Positions 16,553 to 25,046 of a stretch of DNA of 64,000 bases are shown here, in pieces. The translations under genes were made by a program, and so were the position numbers. Origin of the DNA: Erythrobacter sp. (lineage in GTDB: Bacteria; Pseudomonadota; Alphaproteobacteria; Sphingomonadales; Sphingomonadaceae); NCBI RefSeq assembly GCF_035194505.1, contig NZ_CP136573.1, positions 1,971,001 through 2,035,000 on the forward strand, read 5' to 3'. The notes beneath the pieces are model-generated. The model was given only the letters and a program-made list of their open reading frames with translations. It searched no databases and had not been told where the DNA came from. Each line of letters begins with the position of its first letter. Within the stretch, counting starts at the first letter, position 1.

Positions 16553-17121
16553 TATTGCCCGAGCGCCGCCGCCACAGCCTCGGCATGGTGCCTGGCGTTC
16601 TCGGCATAATGCGCCACGCCGATGCGCATGCCGGCAATCGCAGGTTCGGGCAGATCGCGCATCTTCACCGCCGGACGCCCCGCCCACAGCTCGCGCTCAC
16701 CCATCACCTTGCGCTCGGTCAGCATCGCGCCCGCGCCGAGCATCGCGTCCGAGCCGATCACCGCCTTGTTCATCACGATGGCGCCGAGACCCACGAAACC
16801 GCGATCATGGATCGTGCAGCCGTGCACCATCGCCATGTGGCCGATCAGCACATCGTCGCCAATCACCAGCGGACAGCCATCGGGATCGCCCGGACGCGGC
16901 GGATCGCAGTGGAGCACGCTCCCGTCCTGGACATTGGTGCGCTCCCCGATGCGGATCGAGAAGACGTCGGCACGCAGCACGCAATTGTACCAGATCGACG
17001 AACCCGCCCCGATCTCGACATCACCGATGATGGTGCAGCCGGGTGCGATGAAGGCGCTTTCGTGGATCCTTGGCGTCTTGCCGTGGATCGGGATGATGTT
17101 GACACCGGGGCGCGTGGTCAT
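16552..17121 (-). CDS. Gamma carbonic anhydrase-like hexapeptide-repeat protein
   Basis: A protein of 189 residues with a left-handed beta-helix made of hexapeptide repeats. Metal-binding histidines of the gamma class are visible (VLHCD, IGHMAMVHG), spaced as in the CaiE/PaaY/gamma-CA group. It may hydrate CO2 or only bind metal, as many members do. ATG 17121 overlaps the GNAT stop by 4 bases (ATGA) and is chosen on that basis; an ATG at 17136 would add five residues. It is the middle gene of a coupled group behind hemB. Confidence 0.88.
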   Translation of the reverse strand: MTTRPGVNIIPIHGKTPRIHESAFIAPGCTIIGDVEIGAGSSIWYNCVLRADVFSIRIGERTNVQDGSVLHCDPPRPGDPDGCPLVIGDDVLIGHMAMVHGCTIHDRGFVGLGAIVMNKAVIGSDAMLGAGAMLTERKVMGERELWAGRPAVKMRDLPEPAIAGMRIGVAHYAENARHHAEAVAAALGQ

Positions 17122-17666
17122 GGCTGGTTCTCCCATTGCTCTCGGGTGATGGCGTATTGGATGAACGGTTCCGGATCGGCCGGATCGGTAAAGTCGAGGT
17201 CCGCGCGTCGCAGCATGCCAAGCTTCTCCATCAGCCGCCAGCTACCAACGTTGGCCTCGCAGGTCAGGGCGACAATTCGCGGCGCGGCGTGGGCGGAAAA
17301 GCCCCTGTCCACCACCGCGCGCATCGCTTCATGGGCATAGCCCCGCCGCCAGCGGTCCTCGCGCACCAGCCAGCCGATCTCGGCATCGCCGGGATTGGGC
17401 GCGAGCGGATGGTCGACCCGCTTCATCCCGCAATGGCCGACGAACTCGCCGGTCTCGCGCTCCCACATCATCATGAAGCCGAACCCGTCGGATTCCCACA
17501 GCGCCTGCGTGCGGGCGTGCTTTTCGGCGATCGCCTCGCGGGTCTTCACCCCGCCGAGGTGCCGCATCACCGCGGGCGTGTTGAGATGGCGCAGCTGCAG
17601 GTCGATATCGCCGGGTGCGATCTGCCGCAGTTCAAGCCGCTCGGTTACGAGAACCGCGTCACCCAT
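17118..17666 (-). CDS. GNAT N-acetyltransferase, RimJ/RimL type
   Basis: A protein of 182 residues. The start LVTERLELRQIAPGDID, the acyl-CoA-binding loop WLVREDRWRRGYAHEAMRAV and the late ANVGSWRLMEKLGM are typical of the Acetyltransf_3 family that modifies protein N-termini, aminoglycosides or small amines. The substrate cannot be predicted. It overlaps the hemB end by 8 bases and the carbonic anhydrase start by 4 bases, so the four genes hemB-GNAT-CA-DUF167 form one transcript. Confidence 0.88.
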   Translation of the reverse strand: MGDAVLVTERLELRQIAPGDIDLQLRHLNTPAVMRHLGGVKTREAIAEKHARTQALWESDGFGFMMMWERETGEFVGHCGMKRVDHPLAPNPGDAEIGWLVREDRWRRGYAHEAMRAVVDRGFSAHAAPRIVALTCEANVGSWRLMEKLGMLRRADLDFTDPADPEPFIQYAITREQWENQP

Positions 17667-18654
17667 TCAGCAGGCGGGCGACGTGCGCTGCGTGATAGGT
17701 GAGCACCCCGCTGCATCCCGCGCGCTTGAAGGCGATGAGCTTTTCCAGCACCAGCGCATCGCGGTCTCCGATCCCGGCGGCCTGCGCGGCTTCGATCATC
17801 GCGTATTCGCCGGAGACCTGATAGGCGAAGACCGGCACGTCGAAGCGCTGCTTCACGCGGTAGATGATGTCGAGATAGGCAAGGCCCGGCTTCACCATCA
17901 CCGAATCCGCGCCCTCCGCGATATCGAGCGCAACTTCGCGCATCGCCTCGTCGGCATTGGCGGGGTCCATCTGGTAGGCCTTCTTGTCGCCCTTCAGCAG
18001 CCCGCCGCTGCCCACCGCATCGCGGAACGGGCCATAGAAGGCGCTGGCATATTTGGCGGCGTAGCTCATGATCTGGACATTGGGATGCCCGTTCATCTCC
18101 AGCGCCATGCGGATCGCGTGGATGCGGCCGTCCATCATGTCCGACGGGGCGATGATATCCGCACCCGCATTGGCCTGATTGACCGCCTGATCGACCAGCA
18201 CGGCAACCGTCTCGTCATTGATGACATAGCCTGCATCATTGACCAGCCCGTCCTGCCCGTGGCTGGTATAGGGATCGAGCGCGACGTCGGTCAGCACGCC
18301 GATGGCATCGCCGCAGGCGTCCTTGATCGCGCGGATCGCCTGGCACATCAGGTTGTCGGGATTATGCGCCTCGGCCCCGTCATCGGAGCGCAGTTCGCGC
18401 GGGGTGTTGGGGAACAGCGCGACCACGGGGATGCCGAGATCGACCGCCTCTTTGGCGCGCGCGACAATCCCGTCGACCGACCAGCGGGATACGCCCGGCA
18501 GGGTCGCGATCGGCTCCTCGACGCCCTTTCCGGACGTCACGAACAGCGGCCAGATCAGATCGCCGGGGGTCAGCACGGTTTCGCGGTGCAGCGCGCGGCT
18601 CCACCCATGGGCACGGGTGCGACGCAGGCGGGTGTTGGGATAGCTTCCAGTCAT
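17659..18654 (-). CDS. hemB: Delta-aminolevulinic acid dehydratase (porphobilinogen synthase)
   Basis: A protein of 331 residues, the normal length. It condenses two 5-aminolevulinate molecules to porphobilinogen for heme and other tetrapyrroles. The Schiff-base lysines are K201 (SYAAKYAS) and K255 (SVMVKPGL). The metal-site region reads TDVALDPYTSHGQDG, without the three cysteines of zinc enzymes, which places it with magnesium-type enzymes as in other proteobacteria. It heads the minus-strand operon with GNAT, carbonic anhydrase and DUF167. hemE and hemJ occur further on, at 43 kb. Confidence 0.95.
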   Translation of the reverse strand: MTGSYPNTRLRRTRAHGWSRALHRETVLTPGDLIWPLFVTSGKGVEEPIATLPGVSRWSVDGIVARAKEAVDLGIPVVALFPNTPRELRSDDGAEAHNPDNLMCQAIRAIKDACGDAIGVLTDVALDPYTSHGQDGLVNDAGYVINDETVAVLVDQAVNQANAGADIIAPSDMMDGRIHAIRMALEMNGHPNVQIMSYAAKYASAFYGPFRDAVGSGGLLKGDKKAYQMDPANADEAMREVALDIAEGADSVMVKPGLAYLDIIYRVKQRFDVPVFAYQVSGEYAMIEAAQAAGIGDRDALVLEKLIAFKRAGCSGVLTYHAAHVARLLNG

Positions 18655-18713
18655 GGGCGCAAGACTTACGCCGATAATCGGCTGGACGACAAGCTCTCGT
18701 TACAGTGCGCGGC

Positions 18714-20537
18714 CTAGAGCTTGCCCTTGCGGGCCACGTCGACCTTTTCGATCTCGCGATCGGGTTCCTGCGCCTCGCCCGCCTGCGGGGCGAGCTCCTC
18801 GAGCGCCTTGCCCGCCTCGATCTCCTTCAGCAGCATCAGCTGGCGGCGGAAATCGATCAGTTCGGTGCCGGACAGCTCGGCGCGGGTGACGAAGGCGACG
18901 CTGGAGGGATTGATCACGCGCCCGCCGCGATACATCTCGTAATGGAGGTGCGGGCCGGTCGAGAGGCCGGAGGAGCCGACATAGCCGATCACCTGGCCGC
19001 GGCGCACCTGCATCCCGGCACGCACTGCCATCGCGCTCATGTGGCAATAGCGCGTCGACAGCCCGCCGCCATGCTCCAGCCGCACCGCGATGCCGCAGCC
19101 GCCCGAACGACCGGCCGAGGTCACCCGCCCGTCCGAAGCCGCGACGATCGGCGTGCCCCAGCGCGCCTTGAAATCGATCCCGGCGTGCATCCGGGTGTAG
19201 CCGAGGATCGGGTGACGGCGCATCCCGAAGCCCGAAGTGATCGGCCCCGGCACCGGCGCCAGCAGTCCGCGGCGCTGTTCGCCAACGCCCGAGGCCTCGT
19301 AGAAGCGCCCGTCGCTGCCCCAGCGCATCAGCTGGGTGCGCGGCTTGCCGCCGCGATCGACCCCGGCATAGAGCAGCTTGCCCGCCTGCCGTTCGCCGGT
19401 CGCGGCACGGCGATACTCGACGATCACGTCGAATTCGTCGCTCGGGCGCAGCTCGCGGTCCATGTCCATCTGCGCGTCGAGCGTCTTGAGATATTCCTGC
19501 ACCGCGCTCGCCGGAACGCCTGCCTGGCGCATCGAGCGGTAAAGGCTGCTGCCGATCGAGCCGCGCACCCGCAGCGGGGTGGCATCGACGCGGATGACAT
19601 TGCGCTTCAGCGCCAGCGGGCCATTGGGCATCACCGGCGTGCCATCCGGCAGGGTCTCGCCCACGCCCGGACGGGTCAGCTCCAGCTCGAGATCGAAGCG
19701 CGCCCGGAAGGCGAGGCTATCGAGCGGGCGCGGCTCGCCGGGGGCAGGGCGGCGGCCGAGCAGCACATCCATTTGCGTGCCGGGGGTAATCTCGCCCAGC
19801 GGCACGGCTCCGCCCACCAGAGCGGCGGCGCGGTCCACATCGCCCGAGGAAACGCCCGCACGGCGCAGCATCGAGGCAAAGCTGTCGCCCGGCGCGAGCG
19901 TCACGACCAGCTGGATCTGCGGCCGCTCCGGCGCGCTCTTCAGCGGCACGACCTGCGCGGTCGGCCCCATGCGGCGACCCGAATCCGCGCCCAGCGCCAG
20001 CGGCAGGATCATCTGGCTGCGCAGCTCGCTGTGCACCTCCTCGTCCTGCGGCATGGAGGGGCGCGCTTCGAGCGGGGTGAGATCGGGCCAGAAAGCGAGC
20101 GCGAGCGCACCGAGGCCGACCATCGTGCCGAGCCCGCGAAACCAGCGGCGGCTGCCGACATTCTCGGCCAGATCAGGCGCGAGATCGAGCTTGTCGAACC
20201 ACGCCGAGGCCGCCTCGCGCCACGCCTCGTAGCCCTCGCCCAGTCCGCCCAGCTGCGCGCGCAGGCGGGTCTTGGCCTTCTGGGCCGCGCTCGGCGGGGC
20301 GAGCTTGCGGGAATTGCGCAGATAGGGCAGCAATTCGCGCGCGGTTTCGGGATCGATCACGGGGCCAGCCGGCAGGGGGGCAGGCAGCATCGGGGGCACG
20401 GCGCCGCGCGGGCCAGCACCCTCGCCGGAGCCGTCCTCGCCCTCGGGCAGATCCTCGAGATTGCGCGCGTGATCCAACAGTCCTGCCCCGGGCACCGCGC
20501 ATCCCGTGCGGACGCGCCCGGCTGTGCCTTGTCCCAT
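18714..20537 (-). CDS. M23 family peptidase with OapA/LysM-like domain
   Basis: A protein of 607 residues. A long Pro/Gly-rich cytoplasmic N-terminal part, one membrane helix (about 137-150, GLGTMVGLGALALAFW), and an OapA/LysM-like module (VTLAPGDSFASMLRRAGVS). The C-terminal M23 domain carries zinc ligands H451 in HAGID, and H530/H532 in GPHLHYE. The architecture matches MepM/YebA-type endopeptidases that open peptidoglycan cross-links during growth. It is the second M23 gene of the window and, unlike the first, is not next to a bactofilin. The gene stands alone, divergent from the helicase. Confidence 0.9.
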   Translation of the reverse strand: MGQGTAGRVRTGCAVPGAGLLDHARNLEDLPEGEDGSGEGAGPRGAVPPMLPAPLPAGPVIDPETARELLPYLRNSRKLAPPSAAQKAKTRLRAQLGGLGEGYEAWREAASAWFDKLDLAPDLAENVGSRRWFRGLGTMVGLGALALAFWPDLTPLEARPSMPQDEEVHSELRSQMILPLALGADSGRRMGPTAQVVPLKSAPERPQIQLVVTLAPGDSFASMLRRAGVSSGDVDRAAALVGGAVPLGEITPGTQMDVLLGRRPAPGEPRPLDSLAFRARFDLELELTRPGVGETLPDGTPVMPNGPLALKRNVIRVDATPLRVRGSIGSSLYRSMRQAGVPASAVQEYLKTLDAQMDMDRELRPSDEFDVIVEYRRAATGERQAGKLLYAGVDRGGKPRTQLMRWGSDGRFYEASGVGEQRRGLLAPVPGPITSGFGMRRHPILGYTRMHAGIDFKARWGTPIVAASDGRVTSAGRSGGCGIAVRLEHGGGLSTRYCHMSAMAVRAGMQVRRGQVIGYVGSSGLSTGPHLHYEMYRGGRVINPSSVAFVTRAELSGTELIDFRRQLMLLKEIEAGKALEELAPQAGEAQEPDREIEKVDVARKGKL

Positions 20538-20671
20538 TTCTCTGCCCGATCAAAGTAAATCCGGCGTTAACCAGCGATCAAATGTGTCCCGGGTGCGATA
20601 AGGCGTTGTCCCTAGGTGGCTGCCCCGTCCACCTTGCCCCGCTGCACCAAGCCTGCAAGAACCGCGCGGTC

Positions 20672-23410
20672 GTGACATTGCCCAACCCTCCCCGCCCGGC
20701 CGAAGACGCCCGCGTGCGCGCCGTGCTGGGGCCGACCAACACCGGCAAGACGCACCTCGCGATCGAGCGGATGTGCGGCCACTCCTCCGGGATGATGGGC
20801 TTTCCGCTGCGGCTGCTGGCACGCGAGGTCTATGACCGGGTGCGCGCAATCAAGGGCGACAATCAGGTCGCGCTGATCACTGGCGAGGAGCGGATCGAGC
20901 CGCCGCAGGCGCGCTATTTCCTCTGCACCGCCGAAGCCATGCCGAGGACGCGCGGCGAACACGCCTTCGTCGCGCTCGACGAGGCGCAATTGGGCGCGGA
21001 CCCGGAACGCGGGCACATCTTCACCGATCGTCTGCTCCACGCACGCGGGCGCGAGGAGACGATGATCCTCGGCAGTGCCACATTGGAACCGATGGTGAAG
21101 GCGCTGATCCCCAAGGCGGAGATCACCAGCCGCCCGCGCTTTTCAACCCTGAGCCATGCGGGCGTGTGCAAACTCTCGCGCCTGCCCAAACGCAGCGCGG
21201 TGGTCGCCTTCTCGATTGAGCAGGTCTACGCCATGGCCGAAGCCTTGCGGCGTTTCCGCGGCGGGGCAGCGGTGGTGATGGGCGCGCTTTCGCCCGAGAC
21301 GCGCAACAAACAGGTCGCGATGTTCCAGGCGGGCGAGGTCGATTACATCGTCGCCACCGACGCCATCGGCATGGGGCTGAACCTCGATCTCGATCATGTC
21401 GCCTTCGCCTCGCTCAGCAAGTTCGACGGGCGGCGCAAGCGTCGCCTCACGCCTTCGGAAATGGCGCAGATCGCGGGACGCGCCGGGCGGCACCAGCGCG
21501 ACGGCACCTTCGGAACGCTGGCTGGGACGGGCAAGGGTGACGGAGAGCCGCTCGCCTTGACCGACGAGGAAGTCTACGCGATCGAGGAACACCGCTTCGC
21601 GCCGCTCACCCACCTGTTCTGGCGCGATGCAGATCCCCAGTTCGACAGCCTGCCCGCGCTGATCGCCGATCTCGAGGCGCGGCCCGACAAGCCGGTGCTG
21701 AAAGCCGCGCCCGAAGCGATCGACCTCGCCGTGCTGCGCCGTCTGGCGGGCGAACCGCTGGCGGCTTCGGTGCGCGGGGCAGGCGCGGTGCGGCGGTTCT
21801 GGGAGGCCTGCTCGCTCCCCGATTTCCGCAGCCTCGGCATCGAACAGCACGCGCGCTTCGTTGCGCGCTTGTGGGATGACCTCTCAGGCGGCTATCTCGG
21901 CGCCGATTTCGTCGCCGCGCGCATCGCCGAGCTTGACCGGATGCAGGGCGACATCGACACGCTGCAAGGGCGGATCGCCGCGATTCGCAGCTGGGCTTAC
22001 ATCTGCCAGCGGCCCGATTGGGTGCTGGCACGCGACGAAATGGCCGCACGCGCACGCGCGGTCGAGGCGAAGCTTTCGGATGCGCTGCACGCGCGGCTGA
22101 CCGAGCGCTTCGTCAACCGGAGGACGACACTCTTGATGAAATCGCTGGGGCAGGACGCGGGCGCTCTGCCCGTCACGCTCGAACCCGATGGCCACCTCAC
22201 CGTGGAGGGCGAGAGCATCGGACGGCTCGAAGGCTTCCGTTTCCATGTCGACCCGAACGCGGGCGTGGCCGACCGGCGGATGCTGCTCGCCGCGGGCGAG
22301 AAGGCGCTGCCTGCGCTGCTGGCGGAACGTGCCGAGTGGCTGCTGACGCAGGGCCTTGGCGAGCTGGCCATTTCCGGCGGTGCGATCCGTTGGCAGGACC
22401 GCGCGCTCGCCGAGATCACCTTCCCCGGCCAGCCGGGCGCAGGCCATTTCGGCACGCCGCGCCTCGTGTTGACGCGCGATGTCGCGCTGCTTCCCGATGC
22501 CGCCAAGGCCAAGCTCGAAGCAGGCCTTGCCGCGTGGCTCGACAAGGAGCTCGAACCGCTCGCCCCCTTGCGCAAACTGGCTGATGCCGCGCGCGATCCC
22601 GAGGCCGGCTCGCAAGCGCGGGCGCTGGTGATCACGCTCATCGAAGCGCGCGGGGTGATCAGCCGCGAGGATGCAGGGCTTGAGAACCTGCCCAAGGAAA
22701 TGCGCCCCTATCTGCGCAAGCTTGGCGTCACCTTCGGCGCGCTCGACATTTTCGATGCACCGCTGCTGAAGCCCGCCCCGCGCCGCCTGCTCCATGCGCT
22801 GGGGCTGGACAAGCGCGCGGTGCAGGAATCGATGCTGCCGGTGCTGGCCGAAGGGAGCTGGGCCAAGGGCCGCCTTCCCGCCGGATACCGCTATGCCGGA
22901 AGCCAGGCGATCCGCGTCGATCTGGCCGAGAAGATACTGCGCGCCGCCTTCGATGCCCGCGCCGTGGTGACCACCGCCCACCCCAAGGAGCGCAACCTGC
23001 CGTTCCGGCTCGACCTGTCGCTCGCCGTGTCGATCGGACTGGAGCCGGAGAATGCCCGCCGCCTGCTCGGCAGCGCGGGCTTCCGCTGTGAACGCGCGCG
23101 CGCGCTGCCCGAAGGGGCCCACGGCGCGCCCGCGCCTGATCGCTGGTACTGGCGTCCGCGCCGTCCGGGCGAGACTCAGGACCGGCGCGGCGAGCGTCGG
23201 CATGGCGAGCGCTCGAAGTCGCGGCCCGAGGGTGAGCGCAAGCCTCGGCCCGAGGGCAAGCAGCCCGACAAGCGCCAGGACCGCCGTCCGCAGCAGGGCA
23301 AGCCCGGCGTGAGCCAGCGCCGCGATCAGCGCCCTGCGCCCAAGGTGGATACCGGCCCGGCCCGCGCCGGCGGAGCCTTCGACAAGCTCGCGGACCTGCT
23401 CAAGGGATGA
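20672..23410 (+). CDS. SUV3-like ATP-dependent RNA helicase
   Basis: A protein of about 912 residues. Walker A is GPTNTGKT (20-27), motif II is a variant LDEAQ, and motif VI is QIAGRAGRHQRDG. These mark the SUV3 family, the mitochondrial RNA-degradosome helicase, here in its alphaproteobacterial form. The C-terminal tail (last about 100 residues) is highly charged and repetitive (ERRHGERSKSRPEGERKPR), probably RNA binding. GTG 20672 is preferred because homologues begin just before PPRPAEDARVRAVLG; ATG 20582 would add 30 Cys-rich residues and has no ribosome site. It is coupled by 4 bases to an S4 RNA-binding gene, consistent with an RNA role. Confidence 0.88.
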   Translation: MTLPNPPRPAEDARVRAVLGPTNTGKTHLAIERMCGHSSGMMGFPLRLLAREVYDRVRAIKGDNQVALITGEERIEPPQARYFLCTAEAMPRTRGEHAFVALDEAQLGADPERGHIFTDRLLHARGREETMILGSATLEPMVKALIPKAEITSRPRFSTLSHAGVCKLSRLPKRSAVVAFSIEQVYAMAEALRRFRGGAAVVMGALSPETRNKQVAMFQAGEVDYIVATDAIGMGLNLDLDHVAFASLSKFDGRRKRRLTPSEMAQIAGRAGRHQRDGTFGTLAGTGKGDGEPLALTDEEVYAIEEHRFAPLTHLFWRDADPQFDSLPALIADLEARPDKPVLKAAPEAIDLAVLRRLAGEPLAASVRGAGAVRRFWEACSLPDFRSLGIEQHARFVARLWDDLSGGYLGADFVAARIAELDRMQGDIDTLQGRIAAIRSWAYICQRPDWVLARDEMAARARAVEAKLSDALHARLTERFVNRRTTLLMKSLGQDAGALPVTLEPDGHLTVEGESIGRLEGFRFHVDPNAGVADRRMLLAAGEKALPALLAERAEWLLTQGLGELAISGGAIRWQDRALAEITFPGQPGAGHFGTPRLVLTRDVALLPDAAKAKLEAGLAAWLDKELEPLAPLRKLADAARDPEAGSQARALVITLIEARGVISREDAGLENLPKEMRPYLRKLGVTFGALDIFDAPLLKPAPRRLLHALGLDKRAVQESMLPVLAEGSWAKGRLPAGYRYAGSQAIRVDLAEKILRAAFDARAVVTTAHPKERNLPFRLDLSLAVSIGLEPENARRLLGSAGFRCERARALPEGAHGAPAPDRWYWRPRRPGETQDRRGERRHGERSKSRPEGERKPRPEGKQPDKRQDRRPQQGKPGVSQRRDQRPAPKVDTGPARAGGAFDKLADLLKG

Positions 23411-23778
23411 GCGCAGCAGCGTCGATCAGGATCGACCGGCTGCTCGTCTACCTGCGCTTCGCCCGCACGCGCTCCGCCGCTGCCGCGATGATCGACGCCC
23501 ACGCGGTGCGCCGCAACCGCGCCCACGTGCTGCGCGGTGCCGAACCCGTACGCGTCGGCGATGTGCTGACACTGGCGATCGGCGGCGGGGTGCGGGTCAT
23601 CACCATCACCTCCCTGCCCGACCGGCGCGAATCTCCGGCGCTGGCCTGTTCCCATTATCGCGAGGTTGACGCTGACGGGCTTGACCCTAAAGGGCAAATG
23701 ACCATAGCAGCATCGCCTCTTGCGGTTGGTGTGCCAGCCGCTGATTCCGAAGTTGATCATCTGAAAGAGCCGCAATGA
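23407..23778 (+). CDS. S4 domain RNA-binding protein (Hsp15-like)
   Basis: A protein of 123 residues. The N-terminal S4 motif reads IRIDRLLVYLRFARTRSAA, then VRRNRAHVLRGAEPVRVGDVLTL. Hsp15/HslR-type proteins bind stalled 50S subunits. The C-terminal part is weakly conserved. It overlaps the helicase stop (ATGA at 23407) and the ferredoxin start (ATGA at 23775), so helicase, S4 protein and ferredoxin are translated as one unit. Confidence 0.88.
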   Translation: MSAAASIRIDRLLVYLRFARTRSAAAAMIDAHAVRRNRAHVLRGAEPVRVGDVLTLAIGGGVRVITITSLPDRRESPALACSHYREVDADGLDPKGQMTIAASPLAVGVPAADSEVDHLKEPQ

Positions 23779-24113
23779 CTTACGTCGTCACCGAAGACTG
23801 CATCAAGTGCAAGTACACCGACTGTGTGGAAGTGTGCCCGGTCGATTGCTTCTACGAAGGCGAGAACATGCTGGTGATCAACCCCAGCGAATGCATCGAT
23901 TGCGGCGTGTGCGAGCCGGAATGCCCGGCCGAGGCGATTCTGCCCGATACCGAGGACGGGCTGGAGAAGTGGCTCGAACTCAACACCAAGTATTCGGCGG
24001 TGTGGCCCAACATCACCAGCCAGAAGTCCCCGCCCGAAGATGCCGATGCGCACAAGGGCGAGAAGGACAAATTCGAGAAGTTTTTCAGCGAAGCGCCGGG
24101 CGAAGGCGACTGA
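23775..24113 (+). CDS. fdxA: Seven-iron ferredoxin FdxA
   Basis: A protein of 112 residues typical of the 7Fe-8S ferredoxin II family. Two cluster motifs are visible: CIKCKYTDCVEVCPVDC near the N-terminus and CIDCGVCEPECP (about 39-50). A Lys/Glu-rich C-terminal extension follows, as in FdxA of alphaproteobacteria. It carries electrons in the cytoplasm. It is coupled to the S4 gene, and the same S4-fdxA-carD order is common in this class. Confidence 0.95.
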   Translation: MTYVVTEDCIKCKYTDCVEVCPVDCFYEGENMLVINPSECIDCGVCEPECPAEAILPDTEDGLEKWLELNTKYSAVWPNITSQKSPPEDADAHKGEKDKFEKFFSEAPGEGD

Positions 24114-24129
24114 TATTGCTAGGCTGTCT

Positions 24130-24149
24130 GCCAATCTGCGAAGATTGGC
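24130..24149 (+). terminator. Hairpin after fdxA
   Basis: GCCAATCT-GCGA-AGATTGGC, with 8-bp perfect arms and a tetraloop, 16 bases after the fdxA stop. There is no T-run. It probably protects the 3' end or slows polymerase before the carD promoter. Confidence 0.4.
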
Positions 24150-24194
24150 GGATGCGTGCAATCGCCGACTCGCAATTTTGTTGCGGGTGTGCTA

Positions 24195-24200
24195 TATAAT
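24195..24200 (+). promoter_or_regulatory. Candidate -10 box of carD
   Basis: A perfect TATAAT within an unusually A/T-rich patch (about 24172-24202) of this GC-rich genome. The -35 region is poor, as expected for promoters that need CarD itself for stable melting. Transcription would start near 24207, leaving a leader of about 180 bases before ATG 24389. Confidence 0.5.
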
Positions 24201-24388
24201 CCGCGACCGTGTCGGCCCGGGCTCTTGCCGGGGCGCGGCGCAGGCGTTGAAACCAGGAAGGCCGCCCACCAGCAACCCCCCTCAGGATGATCGAACCCGG
24301 TGCTTTTGCCTCACCCCCGAGGCAGGGTCGCGCCGCCGGGAAGATTGTCCCTCTCCCCTTGCTGGATGGCCCACAGAAAGGAACTTGC

Positions 24389-24922
24389 ATGGCAAGCACC
24401 GCAAACGCATTCACCGTCGGCGATTATGTTGTTTACCCGAAGCACGGCGTGGGCCGCGTGATCGAGCTCCAGAGCGAGGAAATCGCCGGGATGCAGCTCG
24501 AACTCTATGTGCTGCGCTTTGAAAAGGAGCGCATGACGCTCCGCGTGCCGGTCAACAAGGTCGAATCGATCGGGATGCGCAAGCTGTCGTCGGACAAGAC
24601 GCTCAAGCAGGCGATGGAAACCCTCAAGGGCAAGCCCAAGGTGAAGCGCACCATGTGGTCGCGCCGCGCGCAGGAATACGAAGCGAAGATCAACTCGGGC
24701 GACCTCGTGTCGATCGCCGAAGTGACCCGCGATCTGTTCCGTCCGGAAGACCAGCCCGAGCAGTCCTATTCGGAACGCCAGATCTTCGAAGCGGCCTCCA
24801 GCCGTCTCGCCCGCGAACTCGCGGCCATGGAAGAGACCGACGAGCCGACCGCACTCGGCAAGATCCTCGACGTGTTGCGTGAACACGCGCCGCAATATTA
24901 CGATACCGCCGAAGAAGCGTAA
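24389..24922 (+). CDS. carD: CarD family transcriptional regulator
   Basis: A protein of 177 residues. The N-terminal RNA-polymerase-interacting Tudor-like domain reads AFTVGDYVVYPKHGVGRV through LRVPVNKVE; the C-terminal helical DNA-binding domain includes KRTMWSRRAQEYEAKINSGDL and YSERQIFEAASSRLARELA. CarD binds the polymerase beta subunit and stabilises open complexes, notably at rRNA promoters. ATG 24389 has AAAGGA at 24377-24382. A strong intrinsic terminator follows at 24948. Confidence 0.95.
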   Translation: MASTANAFTVGDYVVYPKHGVGRVIELQSEEIAGMQLELYVLRFEKERMTLRVPVNKVESIGMRKLSSDKTLKQAMETLKGKPKVKRTMWSRRAQEYEAKINSGDLVSIAEVTRDLFRPEDQPEQSYSERQIFEAASSRLARELAAMEETDEPTALGKILDVLREHAPQYYDTAEEA

Positions 24923-24947
24923 GACGCCTTCGTCCGGACACGACATC

Positions 24948-24980
24948 AAGGGCTGCCCCATGGGGCGGCCCTTTTTGTTT
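24948..24980 (+). terminator. Intrinsic terminator after carD
   Basis: AAGGGCTGCCCCA and TGGGGCGGCCCTT form a 13-bp stem with one wobble pair, followed by TTTTTGTTT. It closes the carD transcript. Confidence 0.85.
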
Positions 24981-25046
24981 GCGCTGGATAATCGCTAGGT
25001 GTATTAGGCGAGCAATACGCTATACCCAGCAAGGGGAGAGACCCGC

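Noticed and set aside
21884..23203. Minus-strand frame of 439 codons over the helicase
   Set aside because: Mirror of the helicase coding sequence, low-complexity composition.
20672..23410. Helicase as the missing Lhr partner of the ligase module
   Set aside because: Its motifs (GPTNTGKT, LDEAQ, QIAGRAGRHQRDG) are those of SUV3, not Lhr, and it is co-translated with S4 and ferredoxin genes.
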